Shown piece after piece: positions 1-7,955 of a stretch of 64,000 nt of DNA. Origin of the DNA: DATBLE01 sp963775695. Its GTDB lineage: Bacteria > Actinomycetota > Thermoleophilia > Gaiellales > Gaiellaceae. The stretch is taken from contig CAVZJU010000009.1 in assembly GCA_963775695.1 (NCBI GenBank), positions 186,001 through 250,000 of the forward strand, in the 5' to 3' direction. Below the pieces are notes generated by a model, which saw nothing but the letters and a program-made list of their open reading frames with translations, made no database searches and was not told where the DNA came from. The number at the start of each line of letters is the position of its first letter. Positions within the stretch are counted from its first letter, which is position 1. Made by a program: the position numbers and the translations under genes.

Positions 1-172
1 GCACGCGGTTCATGTGATCGAGGTCGATCCCGGTGTCGATCAGGAAGAGCCCGTCGTCGTGCTCGACCAGGACGCTGTAGACGGGGATCCGGCATTGCGG
101 CCCGGGGACGTTCCACATCAGCTGCGTGTGCTCGATCACGATCGAGCCTCCGTCGAGGAGCCAGACCTTCAT
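1..172 (-). CDS. Metallo-beta-lactamase-fold hydrolase, N-terminal part (runs off the left edge)
   Basis: The minus strand opens with ATG at 172 preceded by GGAGG at 184-180. The 57 visible residues begin MKVWLLDGGS and continue through GPQCRIPVYSVLVEHDDG to LFLIDTGID, the typical first beta strands of the AHL-lactonase-like branch of the metallo-beta-lactamase family, which ends in LxDTG before the metal-binding HxHxDH. The metal motif lies beyond the window, so activity cannot be judged. It starts two bases after the stop of the upstream dehydrogenase gene and is probably the last visible cistron of the minus catabolic arm. A lactonase role in the pathway is inference. Confidence 0.75.
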   Translation of the reverse strand, partial: MKVWLLDGGSIVIEHTQLMWNVPGPQCRIPVYSVLVEHDDGLFLIDTGIDLDHMNRV

Positions 173-174
173 TG

Positions 175-1095
175 CTACGCCTCCAATGCCTTCCGGACGG
201 CGACCAGCTTGCCCGCCCGCTTCGCCCGCAGCTCCTCGATCTGCTCCGGGGTGTAGTCGTAGATACCGCCGCCCGTCTTCATCCCGAGGCGGCCCTTGTC
301 CATCAGGTCGCGGATCGTCGACGAGACGTCGCCGGAGGTGGAGAGATCCTGGTTCAGGTACGAGCCGACCGCGTGGTAGATGTCGAGACCGGCCATGTCG
401 AGCAGTTCCATCGGGCCGATCACCGCCAGCTTGTAGCCGATCCCCCAGCGCACGTTCAGGTCGAGTCCCTCGGGATCGATGATCCCGCGGTCGACGAGGT
501 CGAGGCACTCGCGGAGGATCGCGTAGAGGATCCGGTTCTCGACGAAGCCGGGAACCTCGCGCTCGACCACCGGGTGGTAGCCGACGCGTCGCACGAGCTC
601 CGAGGTCGCGTCGACCGTCTCCCGCGAGGTCTGCTCGCCCGGGATCACCTCGATCATCGGGATCAGATGCGGCGGGTTCGACCAGTGCATCCCGACCACG
701 CGCTCGGGGTGCTCGGTCACCGTCGCGATCTTGGTGATCGGGATCCCCGAGGTGTTCGAGGCGAGGATCGCGTCGTCGGCGACCACGGCCTCGAACCTGG
801 GGAACACCTCCTGCTTCAGCTCCAGCTTCTCGGGCACCGCCTCGAGCACGAAGTCGGCGCCCTCGAGCGCCGCCTCGAGGTCGCTCTCGAAGCGCAGCGA
901 GCCGCCGTCCTCCTGGGCCGCCTCGAGCCGCTCGAGCACGGTCCCCGCCAGCTCCGCTCCGCCCTTCGCCCGCTCGAGCGCCTCGGCGCTGACGTCGTAG
1001 AGCGCGGTCTCGATCCCGGCGCGGGCCAGCACCGCCCCCATTCCGGGGCCCATCGTCCCGGTGCCGATCACCGCTGCGCGCCTCACTGTTGCCAC
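175..1095 (-). CDS. 3-hydroxyacyl-CoA dehydrogenase family protein
   Basis: About 306 residues. The N-terminal Rossmann motif GTGTMGPGMG (residues ~10-19) binds NAD; the middle has EAVPEKLELK and SNTSGIPI, and the catalytic region reads GMHWSNPPH, the HxxNP signature of 3-hydroxybutyryl/3-hydroxyacyl-CoA dehydrogenases. A C-terminal 3HCDH domain follows. This family oxidises 3-hydroxyacyl-CoA to 3-oxoacyl-CoA with NAD. The start is GTG at 1095, overlapping the end of the molybdopterin-subunit gene; a second GTG at 1086 is possible (GGAGG sits 4 or 13 bases upstream respectively). Its place at the end of the minus arm suggests a late step, on a carbon skeleton released upstream, but the substrate need not be a CoA ester. 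Confidence 0.88.
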   Translation of the reverse strand: MATVRRAAVIGTGTMGPGMGAVLARAGIETALYDVSAEALERAKGGAELAGTVLERLEAAQEDGGSLRFESDLEAALEGADFVLEAVPEKLELKQEVFPRFEAVVADDAILASNTSGIPITKIATVTEHPERVVGMHWSNPPHLIPMIEVIPGEQTSRETVDATSELVRRVGYHPVVEREVPGFVENRILYAILRECLDLVDRGIIDPEGLDLNVRWGIGYKLAVIGPMELLDMAGLDIYHAVGSYLNQDLSTSGDVSSTIRDLMDKGRLGMKTGGGIYDYTPEQIEELRAKRAGKLVAVRKALEA

Positions 1096-3326
1096 GTGCC
1101 CTCCTTTTTCAGCTCTTGGATGCGCCGCCAGACGCGCTCCGGCGTCAGCGGCAGCTCGGTCATGGGAACGCCCGCGTCGGCGAGCGCGTTCACGATCGCG
1201 GCGGGCACCGCCGCCAGCGCACCTTCGCCGCACCCTTTCGCGCCGTACGGTCCGGGCCCGTCCTCGTTCTCCACGATCACGCAGGTCATCTCGCCCGGCA
1301 GGTCCTCGAAGCTCGGGATGCGGTAGTCGAGCAGGGTGTCGTTGAGCAGCAGGCCGTCCTCGTAGGTCATCTCCTCGAACAGCGCGTTGCCGATTCCCTG
1401 CAGCGTCGCGCCCTCGTCCTGCCGCTCGACCAGCTGAGGGTTGATCGCCCGGCCGACGTCGGCCGCCGTCGCCGTCCTCCGCACCGTGACGACGCCGGTA
1501 TCCGCATCCACCTCGACCTCGGCGGCGCCCACGCAGACCTCCCAGAAGACAGGGCCCTCCGCATACGAGCCCGTGCCGGTCGGCGCGACCTCGCCGCGGC
1601 CGATCAGCTCGCCGCCCGCGAACCCGAAGTGCTTGCGCATCAGCTCGAGATGGTCGTCCGGCCCGATCTGCGACGTGCCGGCGATCGACTCGAGCTGCGC
1701 CCGGATGTCCGCCGCCGCACGCTGGACGGCCAGGCCCGCGATCGTCGTCGACCGGCTCGCCCCGGTCGAGCGGTCGTACGGGCTGAAGCGGGTGTCGGCG
1801 CCGCGCACCGTCACCTGCTCGGGATCGACGCCGATCTCCTCGGCGGCGATCTGCGCGAATGCCGTCCGCGGTCCCTGGCCCATCTCGGTCGTGCTGACCA
1901 GGACGACCACGCGGCCGTCCGCCTCCAGGCGGCAGATTGCGCTCGAAACCGGGTGCGCGCCGGCGGCGAGCAGGCCGACCGAGACTCCGCGGCCGACCAG
2001 CGGATTTTTCTCCTCGCCCCAGCCGACCTGGGCGGCCACTTTCTCGACGTCGCCGACCAGGTCGGCGTCGAGTGGTTTCCCGCCGGCGCGCACCTCCTCG
2101 CCCGGGGCGCAGAGGTTCTCGCGGCGGAGATCGAGCGGGTCGAGGCCGGCCCGCCGGGCGACCTCGTCGACCTGCGACTCGCCGATCCACTGGAGGTGCG
2201 TCGCGCCGAACGCGCGGTAGGAGCCGGCCGGCGCGAGGTTCGTGTAGACACACGCGGCGTCCACGCGGTATGCCGCCCAGCGGTAGGGGCCGGGCGCTGC
2301 GTCGCCCGCGGTCGCGACCACGCGGGGGCCGTTGTCCGCGTATGCACCGGTGTCGAACAGGCACTCGACGTCGCGGGCGAGGAGGCGACCGTCCGCCGTC
2401 GCCGCAGTGCGCATCCGGCACGTCATGTTGTGGCGGCGCGTCGTGACCATCGACTCGGCGACGCGGTTTTGGATCCGCACTGGCCGCCCGGCCTTCCGCG
2501 CGAGCGCGACCGTGAGCGGCTCCATTTTCGTGTACGACTTGGACCCGAAGCCGCCACCGAGGTACGGCACCTGGATCCGCACGTTGGCGACGGGAACTCC
2601 GAAGAGGTCGGCGATCTCCGCCCGCACGAGGAACGGGTGCTGGCAGGTCGCCCAGAGCGTGATCTCGTCGCCCTCGACCTGGGCGACGACCGTGTGCGTC
2701 TCCATCGCGTACTGGTAGACGGACGGGAACGTGTACTCGCCCTCGACGACGATGTCCGCCCGCGCGAAGACCGACTCGAGCTCGCCGCGGTCGATCCGGT
2801 ACCGGTAGCAGACGTTCCCGTCCCGGGGCGGGATCTCGCCCAGGCCGTGGAAGAGGCCGGGCCTCGACTTGCGCTCGGTCACGAGCGGCGCGCCGTCGGC
2901 GACCGCGCCGGCCACGTCCGCGACCACAGGCAGCTCTTCGTACTCGACCGTGATCAGCTCGACGGCCGCTGCTGCTGCGGCCACGGTCTCGGCGGCGACC
3001 GCCGCCACCTGCTCGCCGTGGAAGCGCACCTTGTCGATCGCGAGGATCGGCCGGTCCTTGATCGCGTGCCCGTAGTAGGGGTCGATGTCGTGGAGGTCTG
3101 CCCCGGTGAGGACGCAGACGACGCCGGGGACGCGTTCGGCGGCCGAGGTGTCGACCGAGACGATTCGCCCGTGGGCGATCGGGCTGCGCAGCACCTTGCC
3201 GTGCAGCATCCGCGGGACGAGCAGGTCGCCGACGAACTGAGCCTCGCCCCGTAGCTTCTCGCGTGCGTCGCGCCGCGGCTGCGAGCGGCCGATGTGCGAT
3301 CGGGTCTCGGGTACGACCGTGGTCAT
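1083..3326 (-). CDS. Molybdopterin-binding large subunit of a xanthine-dehydrogenase/CO-dehydrogenase-type hydroxylase
   Basis: 747 residues from ATG at 3326. The N-terminal a/b hammerhead domain (AREKLRGEAQFVGDL, then MLHGKVLRSPIAHGRI) is followed by the cofactor-binding domain with YLGGGFGSKSYTKMEP and the family's C-terminal KGCGEGA motif, whose Glu (about residue 700) is the catalytic base of this family. These enzymes hydroxylate N-heterocycles or oxidise aldehydes with water as the oxygen source and need Fe-S and FAD partners. The Fe-S subunit gene lies immediately upstream with an ATGA overlap (3323-3326). The FAD subunit is not here but at 16403-17257 on the other strand. The substrate cannot be told from sequence. 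Confidence 0.93.
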   Translation of the reverse strand: MTTVVPETRSHIGRSQPRRDAREKLRGEAQFVGDLLVPRMLHGKVLRSPIAHGRIVSVDTSAAERVPGVVCVLTGADLHDIDPYYGHAIKDRPILAIDKVRFHGEQVAAVAAETVAAAAAAVELITVEYEELPVVADVAGAVADGAPLVTERKSRPGLFHGLGEIPPRDGNVCYRYRIDRGELESVFARADIVVEGEYTFPSVYQYAMETHTVVAQVEGDEITLWATCQHPFLVRAEIADLFGVPVANVRIQVPYLGGGFGSKSYTKMEPLTVALARKAGRPVRIQNRVAESMVTTRRHNMTCRMRTAATADGRLLARDVECLFDTGAYADNGPRVVATAGDAAPGPYRWAAYRVDAACVYTNLAPAGSYRAFGATHLQWIGESQVDEVARRAGLDPLDLRRENLCAPGEEVRAGGKPLDADLVGDVEKVAAQVGWGEEKNPLVGRGVSVGLLAAGAHPVSSAICRLEADGRVVVLVSTTEMGQGPRTAFAQIAAEEIGVDPEQVTVRGADTRFSPYDRSTGASRSTTIAGLAVQRAAADIRAQLESIAGTSQIGPDDHLELMRKHFGFAGGELIGRGEVAPTGTGSYAEGPVFWEVCVGAAEVEVDADTGVVTVRRTATAADVGRAINPQLVERQDEGATLQGIGNALFEEMTYEDGLLLNDTLLDYRIPSFEDLPGEMTCVIVENEDGPGPYGAKGCGEGALAAVPAAIVNALADAGVPMTELPLTPERVWRRIQELKKEGTWQQ

Positions 3327-3778
3327 GCGGCCGCGAGCTCGGCAACGGCTTCGAGGATGCCCCGGTACCCCGTGCAGCGGCAGAGGTTCCCGGCGAGGTT
3401 GTGCTTGATCTCCTCCTCGCTGCCGAGCTCGCCGTGCTCGAGCAGTGCGGTGACCGTCAGCAACATGCCCGGCGTGCAGAAGCCGCACTGCAGCGCGGCG
3501 TGTCGAGTGAAGACCTCCTCGAGCTGATCGAACTCGGGCCGCTCGGCGAGACCTTCGATCGTCGTGATGCTTTTCCCGTCGGCGTCGACGGCGAGGTAGC
3601 AGCACGAGCTGACGGGGAGGCCGTCGACGAGGACGGTGCATGCCCCGCACACCTGCACGTCGCACGACCGCTTGGCGCCGGTCAGCCCGAGCGAGTCGCG
3701 GAGGAAGTCGAGCAGGAGCTCCTGCGGGGCGAGGTCGCGTACGACCTCCCGGCCGTTGACGCTACAGGCGAGCTCCAC
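3323..3778 (-). CDS. (2Fe-2S)-binding small subunit of the molybdenum hydroxylase
   Basis: About 151 residues. The plant-ferredoxin-type first cluster is seen as C-x4-CGAC (SCDVQVCGACTV) with a further Cys in VSSCCY, and the second, alpha-helical cluster as CGFCTPGM plus CRCTGY. This arrangement and length are standard for CoxS/CutS-type subunits that pass electrons from the molybdenum centre to FAD. I chose GTG at 3778 because GGAGG (3788-3784) lies 5 bases upstream; a longer reading from GTG at 3790 would put the start over its own ribosome site. It overlaps the aldolase gene by 17 bases and the large-subunit gene by 4, so the three are probably translationally coupled. Confidence 0.92.
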   Translation of the reverse strand: MELACSVNGREVVRDLAPQELLLDFLRDSLGLTGAKRSCDVQVCGACTVLVDGLPVSSCCYLAVDADGKSITTIEGLAERPEFDQLEEVFTRHAALQCGFCTPGMLLTVTALLEHGELGSEEEIKHNLAGNLCRCTGYRGILEAVAELAAA

Positions 3779-4460
3779 CGATGCCTCCACCGTCGCGGGC
3801 GACTTGCCGCTGCCAGGCGGCCCAGTACTCGTCCACGAACTCGTCGCGGTACTTCACCGGCAGGAGTTGCAGCGCCAGCTCGGGCGCGATCGGACGCAGC
3901 TCCCCCAATGTGGAGGCGATCGACTGCAGTCTTGCCGCACGCTCCAGCGTGATCGCCGTGAGCACCGCCCAGGGAACGTCCTTGCCGACGACGAGCACCC
4001 CGTGGTTCTGCATCAGCACCGCGCGCCGGCGGCCGAGCGCCGACGCGACCCGATCGCCCTGGTCGTCGTCGACGATCAGATCGGGGTCGTCGAACCGGCC
4101 GACGCCGTCGGCGAACAGGATGCCGTCGTGGGTGAGGAGCGCGAGCTCGGCTGTGGTCGCACCGAGGGCGGTCGCGTGGGGGGGATGCCCGTGGACGACT
4201 GCGCCGACGTCCTCGCGCGCCCGGTACACGCCGGTGTGCAGGACGGTTTCGAGGTGGAGGACCGCGTCGGTGTCGTCGAGCGAGACGACGTCATCGGGTT
4301 CGACCTCGTCGAGCGCGACGCCCTTTCGCTTGATCCAGACCTCGCCCTCGGGCCCCCGTGCGCTGACGTGGCCGAGGGTGAGATCCGCGTAGCCCTCGGC
4401 GGCGAGGATCCGGCACGCCCACGCGAGCTGGTCTCGAAGGCTCTGGGCGACTGCGATCAT
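3762..4460 (-). CDS. Class II aldolase/adducin-family protein
   Basis: 232 residues starting at ATG 4460. The fold signature of L-fuculose-phosphate aldolase/RhaD-type enzymes is visible: LTLGHVSARG near the start, the zinc ligands in VVHGHPPHATA, and MQNHGVLVVG carrying the third His. The family cleaves or isomerises hydroxy-ketone substrates by a zinc enolate, and includes decarboxylases. Because it sits between the cupin and the hydroxylase subunits, a retro-aldol or decarboxylation step on a ring-opened intermediate is plausible, but this is inference. The 226-base spacer to the upstream cupin gene contains a strong hairpin at 4524-4562. Confidence 0.87.
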   Translation of the reverse strand: MIAVAQSLRDQLAWACRILAAEGYADLTLGHVSARGPEGEVWIKRKGVALDEVEPDDVVSLDDTDAVLHLETVLHTGVYRAREDVGAVVHGHPPHATALGATTAELALLTHDGILFADGVGRFDDPDLIVDDDQGDRVASALGRRRAVLMQNHGVLVVGKDVPWAVLTAITLERAARLQSIASTLGELRPIAPELALQLLPVKYRDEFVDEYWAAWQRQVARDGGGIGGARL

Positions 4461-4687
4461 TGGACGGTCGCTCCCGCGACCTCGCGCGCTCGGATGCACG
4501 ATCTGACGCGTCTGGGCCGCTCCCGCCTTCCGAAGGCCGGCAAAGCCGGCCCTCGGAAGGCGTCCGCTTCGCGCCGCCGGCCCATCGCCGTTACGTTCCC
4601 CCGGTCAAGTAGCGGCGACGGGCCGTCGCCGCGCCCCAGAGCGGCCGGCTCGCGCCCCGAGACGTGCGATCTCACGGGAGCCACCAT
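4457..4687 (-). CDS. Possible small coupled ORF in the cupin-aldolase spacer (doubtful)
   Basis: A 76-codon frame whose ATG (4687-4685) overlaps the cupin stop as TGATG and whose stop overlaps the aldolase ATG as ATGA. Such double coupling is what a real cistron would show. Against it, the peptide is rich in Arg, Gly and Pro, has no recognisable domain, and a long inverted repeat runs through its middle, which is more like non-coding spacer. I regard it as possible but unlikely. Confidence 0.2.
   Translation of the reverse strand: MVAPVRSHVSGREPAALGRGDGPSPLLDRGNVTAMGRRREADAFRGPALPAFGRRERPRRVRSCIRAREVAGATVQ
4524..4562. repeat. 18-bp inverted repeat with AAA loop between cupin and aldolase genes
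   Basis: Positions 4524-4541 and 4545-4562 are reverse complements with one mismatch around a 3-base loop. The stem is very GC-rich. There is no T run on either side, so it is not a classic intrinsic terminator; it may attenuate, protect or process the minus-strand operon mRNA, or be a copy of an extragenic palindrome. Confidence 0.75.
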
Positions 4688-5049
4688 CAGCGCCTTTCGG
4701 TCGGCGGGTAGGCGGGGTGCGGGAAGCCGAACACCATCACGACGTCCTGGTCGCCGGTGTTCGCGACCGCATGCCAGACGCCGGCCGGGATGTGCATCGC
4801 GTCGCCTTCCCCGAACGGCACCGCGCCTTCGTCGAGTCGGATCTCGCCGGTCCCGGAGACGACGTAGGCGACCTCCTCGGTCGCGTGCTTCACGGGCGAC
4901 AGCACCGTGCCGGGAGTGAAGACCGAGTAACCGAGCGACGAGGTGTTCCCATCGACGTGGCCGTCGGTGACGAGCATGCGGCTCCAGCTCCCCTGCGGCA
5001 GTTCGATCGAATCGACGTCGGCGAGGTGGACGGTGGTTACAGCGCCCAC
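4687..5049 (-). CDS. Small cupin-domain protein
   Basis: 120 residues, a single-domain cupin. The two cupin motifs are readable: KHATEEVAYVVSGTGEIRL (motif 1) and GDAMHIPAGVWHAVANTG (motif 2), with His and Glu positions able to bind a metal. Members of this group act as dioxygenases, isomerases or small-ligand sensors; function is not fixed by sequence. The start is taken as GTG 5049, which overlaps the upstream M29-like gene by 13 bases and has AAGGA six bases away. The longer frame continuing upstream to 5358 only translates the antisense-like other frame of that gene. Confidence 0.82.
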   Translation of the reverse strand: MGAVTTVHLADVDSIELPQGSWSRMLVTDGHVDGNTSSLGYSVFTPGTVLSPVKHATEEVAYVVSGTGEIRLDEGAVPFGEGDAMHIPAGVWHAVANTGDQDVVMVFGFPHPAYPPTERR

Positions 5050-6050
5050 TCCCCGTCCTTCACGATGTAGGTGCCGTCGTCGACGATCTGCAGGGTCGCG
5101 TTCAGGAAGACGCCGTCCAGGTGCAGGGAGCAGTGGTTCTGCCCTCCGGGGTAGGCGTTGTGGTTGTCGCCGAGCGCGAGGTGGACCGTGCCGATGCGGC
5201 CCTTCTCGGACGGCGTGCCGAACGGCGCCTTCTCGCTCGTGCCGAAGGCGAACTCGCCGATCACCGTCGCGTTCTCGACGCCCTCGATCGCCTGGCGCAG
5301 CTTCTCGGCCTCGGCGCCGCCCTCGATGTTCACGCACTTGCCGGCCTCGAGCGTCCATCTGATCGGCTCCTTCACCTGGCCATCGAGGCCGAGTCCGAGC
5401 ATGACACCGTCAACGACCGCCGTGCCGTGCGTGAAGTCCTCGATCGCCGCGAACGCGACCTCGGTCCACAGCGGGATGGGGCTCATCATCTGGCCGCGGG
5501 CCTTGTACGGCGTCAGCTCGAGGGGCGGGCGGCCCTCGATCGAGACGTAGAAATCGGTGCCGATTGCAGTGGTGACGTGGCACTGGGTCTTGCCCGCGAG
5601 TGCGGCGACCGCGTCCTTCGTCCGCTGCGCGGACCTCTCGAGATCCTCCCTGGTCAGGCCCCAGTCGCCCATGCCGGGTTCGATCGAGGCGATCTTGCCG
5701 TTCGCCTCGCAGGTCTCGCGCACGGCGTTGACGTGGGCGAAGCGGTTCGCCCACTCGAGGTTGGCGATGATGATCACCTCGTCGGAGCCGACCATCGCCC
5801 GGTGCAGGTTGGCGGGCGGCGCCATCGGGAAGCGCACGTCCGCCCGGCCGCGCCGCACCTGCATCTCGTTGTTCATGATCACCGGCCAGGCGCCGCGCTC
5901 GACGCAGACCTCGGCGACCGCGCGCGCCTCGTCCTCGCGCTCGTCGTCGCAGATGATCGTGACGACGTCGTTCTCCTCCACCGAAAAACAGACGTCGACG
6001 ATCAGCGCGGCGTCCTCGAGCAGGTTGCTCTTCTCGACAACAGCGGCCAT
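5037..6050 (-). CDS. M29 aminopeptidase / 2,5-dihydroxypyridine dioxygenase (NicX)-like metalloenzyme
   Basis: 337 residues from ATG 6050, with GAGG 6 bases upstream. The N-terminal half has the alternating a/b layout of the aminopeptidase T group; the C-terminal half carries GTVHLALGDNHNAYPGG and CSLHLDGVFLN, the His and HxD ligands shared by M29 peptidases and by NicX, the non-heme iron enzyme that opens the ring of 2,5-dihydroxypyridine in nicotinate and nicotine breakdown. A peptidase role has no support from the neighbours, whereas a ring-opening role fits the adjacent molybdenum hydroxylase. The assignment to a ring-cleavage enzyme is inference from family and context; a peptidase or another hydrolase remains possible. 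Confidence 0.75.
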   Translation of the reverse strand: MAAVVEKSNLLEDAALIVDVCFSVEENDVVTIICDDEREDEARAVAEVCVERGAWPVIMNNEMQVRRGRADVRFPMAPPANLHRAMVGSDEVIIIANLEWANRFAHVNAVRETCEANGKIASIEPGMGDWGLTREDLERSAQRTKDAVAALAGKTQCHVTTAIGTDFYVSIEGRPPLELTPYKARGQMMSPIPLWTEVAFAAIEDFTHGTAVVDGVMLGLGLDGQVKEPIRWTLEAGKCVNIEGGAEAEKLRQAIEGVENATVIGEFAFGTSEKAPFGTPSEKGRIGTVHLALGDNHNAYPGGQNHCSLHLDGVFLNATLQIVDDGTYIVKDGEWAL

Positions 6051-6053
6051 CAC

Positions 6054-7088
6054 TCACCTCACCCTCTCTGCGGAGAACAGGGGCAGTACTTCCTTGGCGA
6101 ACCGCTCGACCTGCCCGAACTGGTCGATCGCGCCGAACCGGCAGATGAAGTGGTCGACGCCCGCCTCGGCAAACCTCCCGATCCACTCGGCGATCTGACC
6201 CGGGGTTCCGACCGGCCCCCAGTTCGAGAGATCCATCGCCTTGGACAGCTCCGGGTAGTACTTGGAGATGTAGTCGTCGAAGGCGCTCCGGGCCTCCTCC
6301 TCGGAGTCGCCGATGTTCATCGTCACCTGATACGAGATCACCAGCCGCGAGAAGTCGGCCTCGTGCTCGTCGGCATAGCGCTCGATCTCGCCGAGTTGGT
6401 CGACGAGCTCGTCGGGATGCTGGGCGCGGCAGCAGGTCATCCAGCCGTCGCCGTACTCCACGATCCGGCGGCAGGCCGCCTCGAGCCGGCGGGCAATGAC
6501 GTCCGGCGGCGCGTCGCCCTTGAGGCGCGGGTTCGACACGACCCAGATCGGCGGGGGAGTCTGGATCGGCATCAACGGGCCCATTTCCGTGCCGGAGGAG
6601 AACGAGACCCCGTCGTAGTCGAGGAACCGGCCGTGGAAGTCGGTCCTGCCCTCCGTCCAGAGCTGGCGGATGACGGCGAGCCCCTCCTCGAAGAGCGCGC
6701 CGCGGCGGACGTAGTCGAGTCCGAGCGCCTCGAACTCGCGCCGTACACCTTCCTCGGGATTGCCCATTCCGGTGCCGAGGATGGTCCGGCCGCCCGAGAT
6801 CACGTCGAGCGTCGCCCACTCGAGCGCGAGATACAGCGGGTTCCTCGTCGAGGAGACCATGCAGGCCGTGCCAAGCCGCACTCGGGACGTGCGCTGGGAG
6901 ATGGCGGAGAGCAGCGAAATCGGCTCATAGCGGGGCTTCGAGAAGAGCGAGTCGCCGACCCACACGGAATCGAAGCCCGCCTCTTCGACCGCCTCCGACA
7001 AGTCGAGCAGCATCGGCACGTCGTAGTCGGGCGCGATCAGCGGCTCGCGGTTGTTCAGGTTGACTCCGAACTCGAGAAGCGTGCTCAT
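6054..7088 (-). CDS. Luciferase-like (LLM) flavin- or F420-dependent oxidoreductase
   Basis: 344 residues. The TIM-barrel signatures of the bacterial luciferase family are present: AVEEAGFDSVWVGDSLF near residue 35, RVRLGTACMVSSTRNP, and the glycine-rich ILGTGMGNPEEG. The family uses reduced FMN or F420 for monooxygenation or hydride transfer; sequence alone does not tell which cofactor is used. ATG at 7088 overlaps the regulator's stop as ATGA, so it is the first enzyme of the minus arm. It could oxygenate the ring substrate or an intermediate. Confidence 0.85.
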   Translation of the reverse strand: MSTLLEFGVNLNNREPLIAPDYDVPMLLDLSEAVEEAGFDSVWVGDSLFSKPRYEPISLLSAISQRTSRVRLGTACMVSSTRNPLYLALEWATLDVISGGRTILGTGMGNPEEGVRREFEALGLDYVRRGALFEEGLAVIRQLWTEGRTDFHGRFLDYDGVSFSSGTEMGPLMPIQTPPPIWVVSNPRLKGDAPPDVIARRLEAACRRIVEYGDGWMTCCRAQHPDELVDQLGEIERYADEHEADFSRLVISYQVTMNIGDSEEEARSAFDDYISKYYPELSKAMDLSNWGPVGTPGQIAEWIGRFAEAGVDHFICRFGAIDQFGQVERFAKEVLPLFSAERVR

Positions 7089-7804
7089 GGCGCCCCGCCG
7101 TCGATCTGGGTTTTCGTCATCGCGACCTGGTCGTCGCTCAGGCCCTTCAGCCTGCGCTGCGGCACCCGGATGTGCTCGGACATGAGGTCCGACGCTCGGT
7201 CGGCGTCGCCGCGCTTGGCGGCGCGGAGGATGGCGGCGTGCTCGGCGACGGAACGCTGCAGGTTCCCGCGCAGCAGCAACGACCGCGTCCGGTAGCGGCC
7301 CAGCTGGTCGAGCAGCTGCCGGTACAGCTCACCGAGCCGGGCGTTGCCCGAGGCGTCCACCAGCCGCGCGTGGAACGACCCGTTCGCCTCGAAGAACTCG
7401 GCGACCCGGTCGTGCTCGGCATGTGCCGCCATCTCGTCGATCAGCTCCTGGAGTGCGGCGATGTCCTCGGGCTGGAGTCTGGGGACAGCGAGCTTGACCG
7501 CCATCAGCTCCAGCGCCTCCCGAACCTGGTACAGCTCGAGGAACTCCCCCTTCGAGAGCGAGCTGACCACGGCGCCACGGCGCGGCCGGACCGTGACGAG
7601 GCCTTCGGACGCCAGCCGCCCGATCGCCTCGCGGATCGGCCCGCGGCTGACGCCCAGCTGCTCGGCGAGCGCGACCTCGGCGAGCTCGGCGCCGGGCTCG
7701 AGCCTTCCGGCCAGGATCTCGGCCCTCAGGTGGTCGTAGACCCGCTGCCAGAGAGTCAGGTTCTCGACCGGGGCCGGGCGGCTGAGAGCGGCCTCGGATG
7801 CCAT
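7085..7804 (-). CDS. GntR-family transcriptional regulator (FadR/FCD subfamily)
   Basis: 239 residues. The N-terminal winged helix shows LRAEILAGRLEPGAELAE, LGVSRGPIREAIGRLASEG, the classic GntR helix-turn-helix; the C-terminal all-helical FCD ligand domain contains the expected His/Asp positions (for example NGSFHARLVDASGN). FCD regulators usually bind small carboxylates and act as local repressors of catabolic genes. ATG 7804 is preferred over GTG 7813 since the GGAG site is 10 bases from the first and only two from the second. Its position between two divergent arms makes it the probable regulator of the whole island. Confidence 0.93.
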   Translation of the reverse strand: MASEAALSRPAPVENLTLWQRVYDHLRAEILAGRLEPGAELAEVALAEQLGVSRGPIREAIGRLASEGLVTVRPRRGAVVSSLSKGEFLELYQVREALELMAVKLAVPRLQPEDIAALQELIDEMAAHAEHDRVAEFFEANGSFHARLVDASGNARLGELYRQLLDQLGRYRTRSLLLRGNLQRSVAEHAAILRAAKRGDADRASDLMSEHIRVPQRRLKGLSDDQVAMTKTQIDGGAP

Positions 7805-7955
7805 TGCATTCACTCTCCAGACGGGTTAGGGTAGACCACCGTCCACCCTTGTTAACAGTTTGCAAGGCGACCCTAGCACTGGGTCCAGCAAGGAGCAAGC
7901 AGCGTTCAAACGCGGCGGAATCGACAGGATTCCCCGGAGGAAGGAGAGTCACGCG
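7805..7955. promoter_or_regulatory. Divergent promoter region between the GntR gene and the ABC importer
   Basis: This 151-base gap separates the two arms. It contains the perfect 8-base palindrome TGTTAACA at 7850-7857 within CTTGTTAACAG, and an AGGGT/ACCCT inverted pair around 7827-7848. Either could be a GntR/FCD operator. No convincing -35/-10 pair could be fixed. The ABC gene has AAGGAG eight bases before its ATG. Confidence 0.5.

Noticed and set aside
175..3345. A 1056-codon minus frame covering two genes
   Set aside because: Only its last 300 codons match the dehydrogenase; the rest is Arg/Gly/Pro-rich and is another frame of the molybdopterin-subunit gene.
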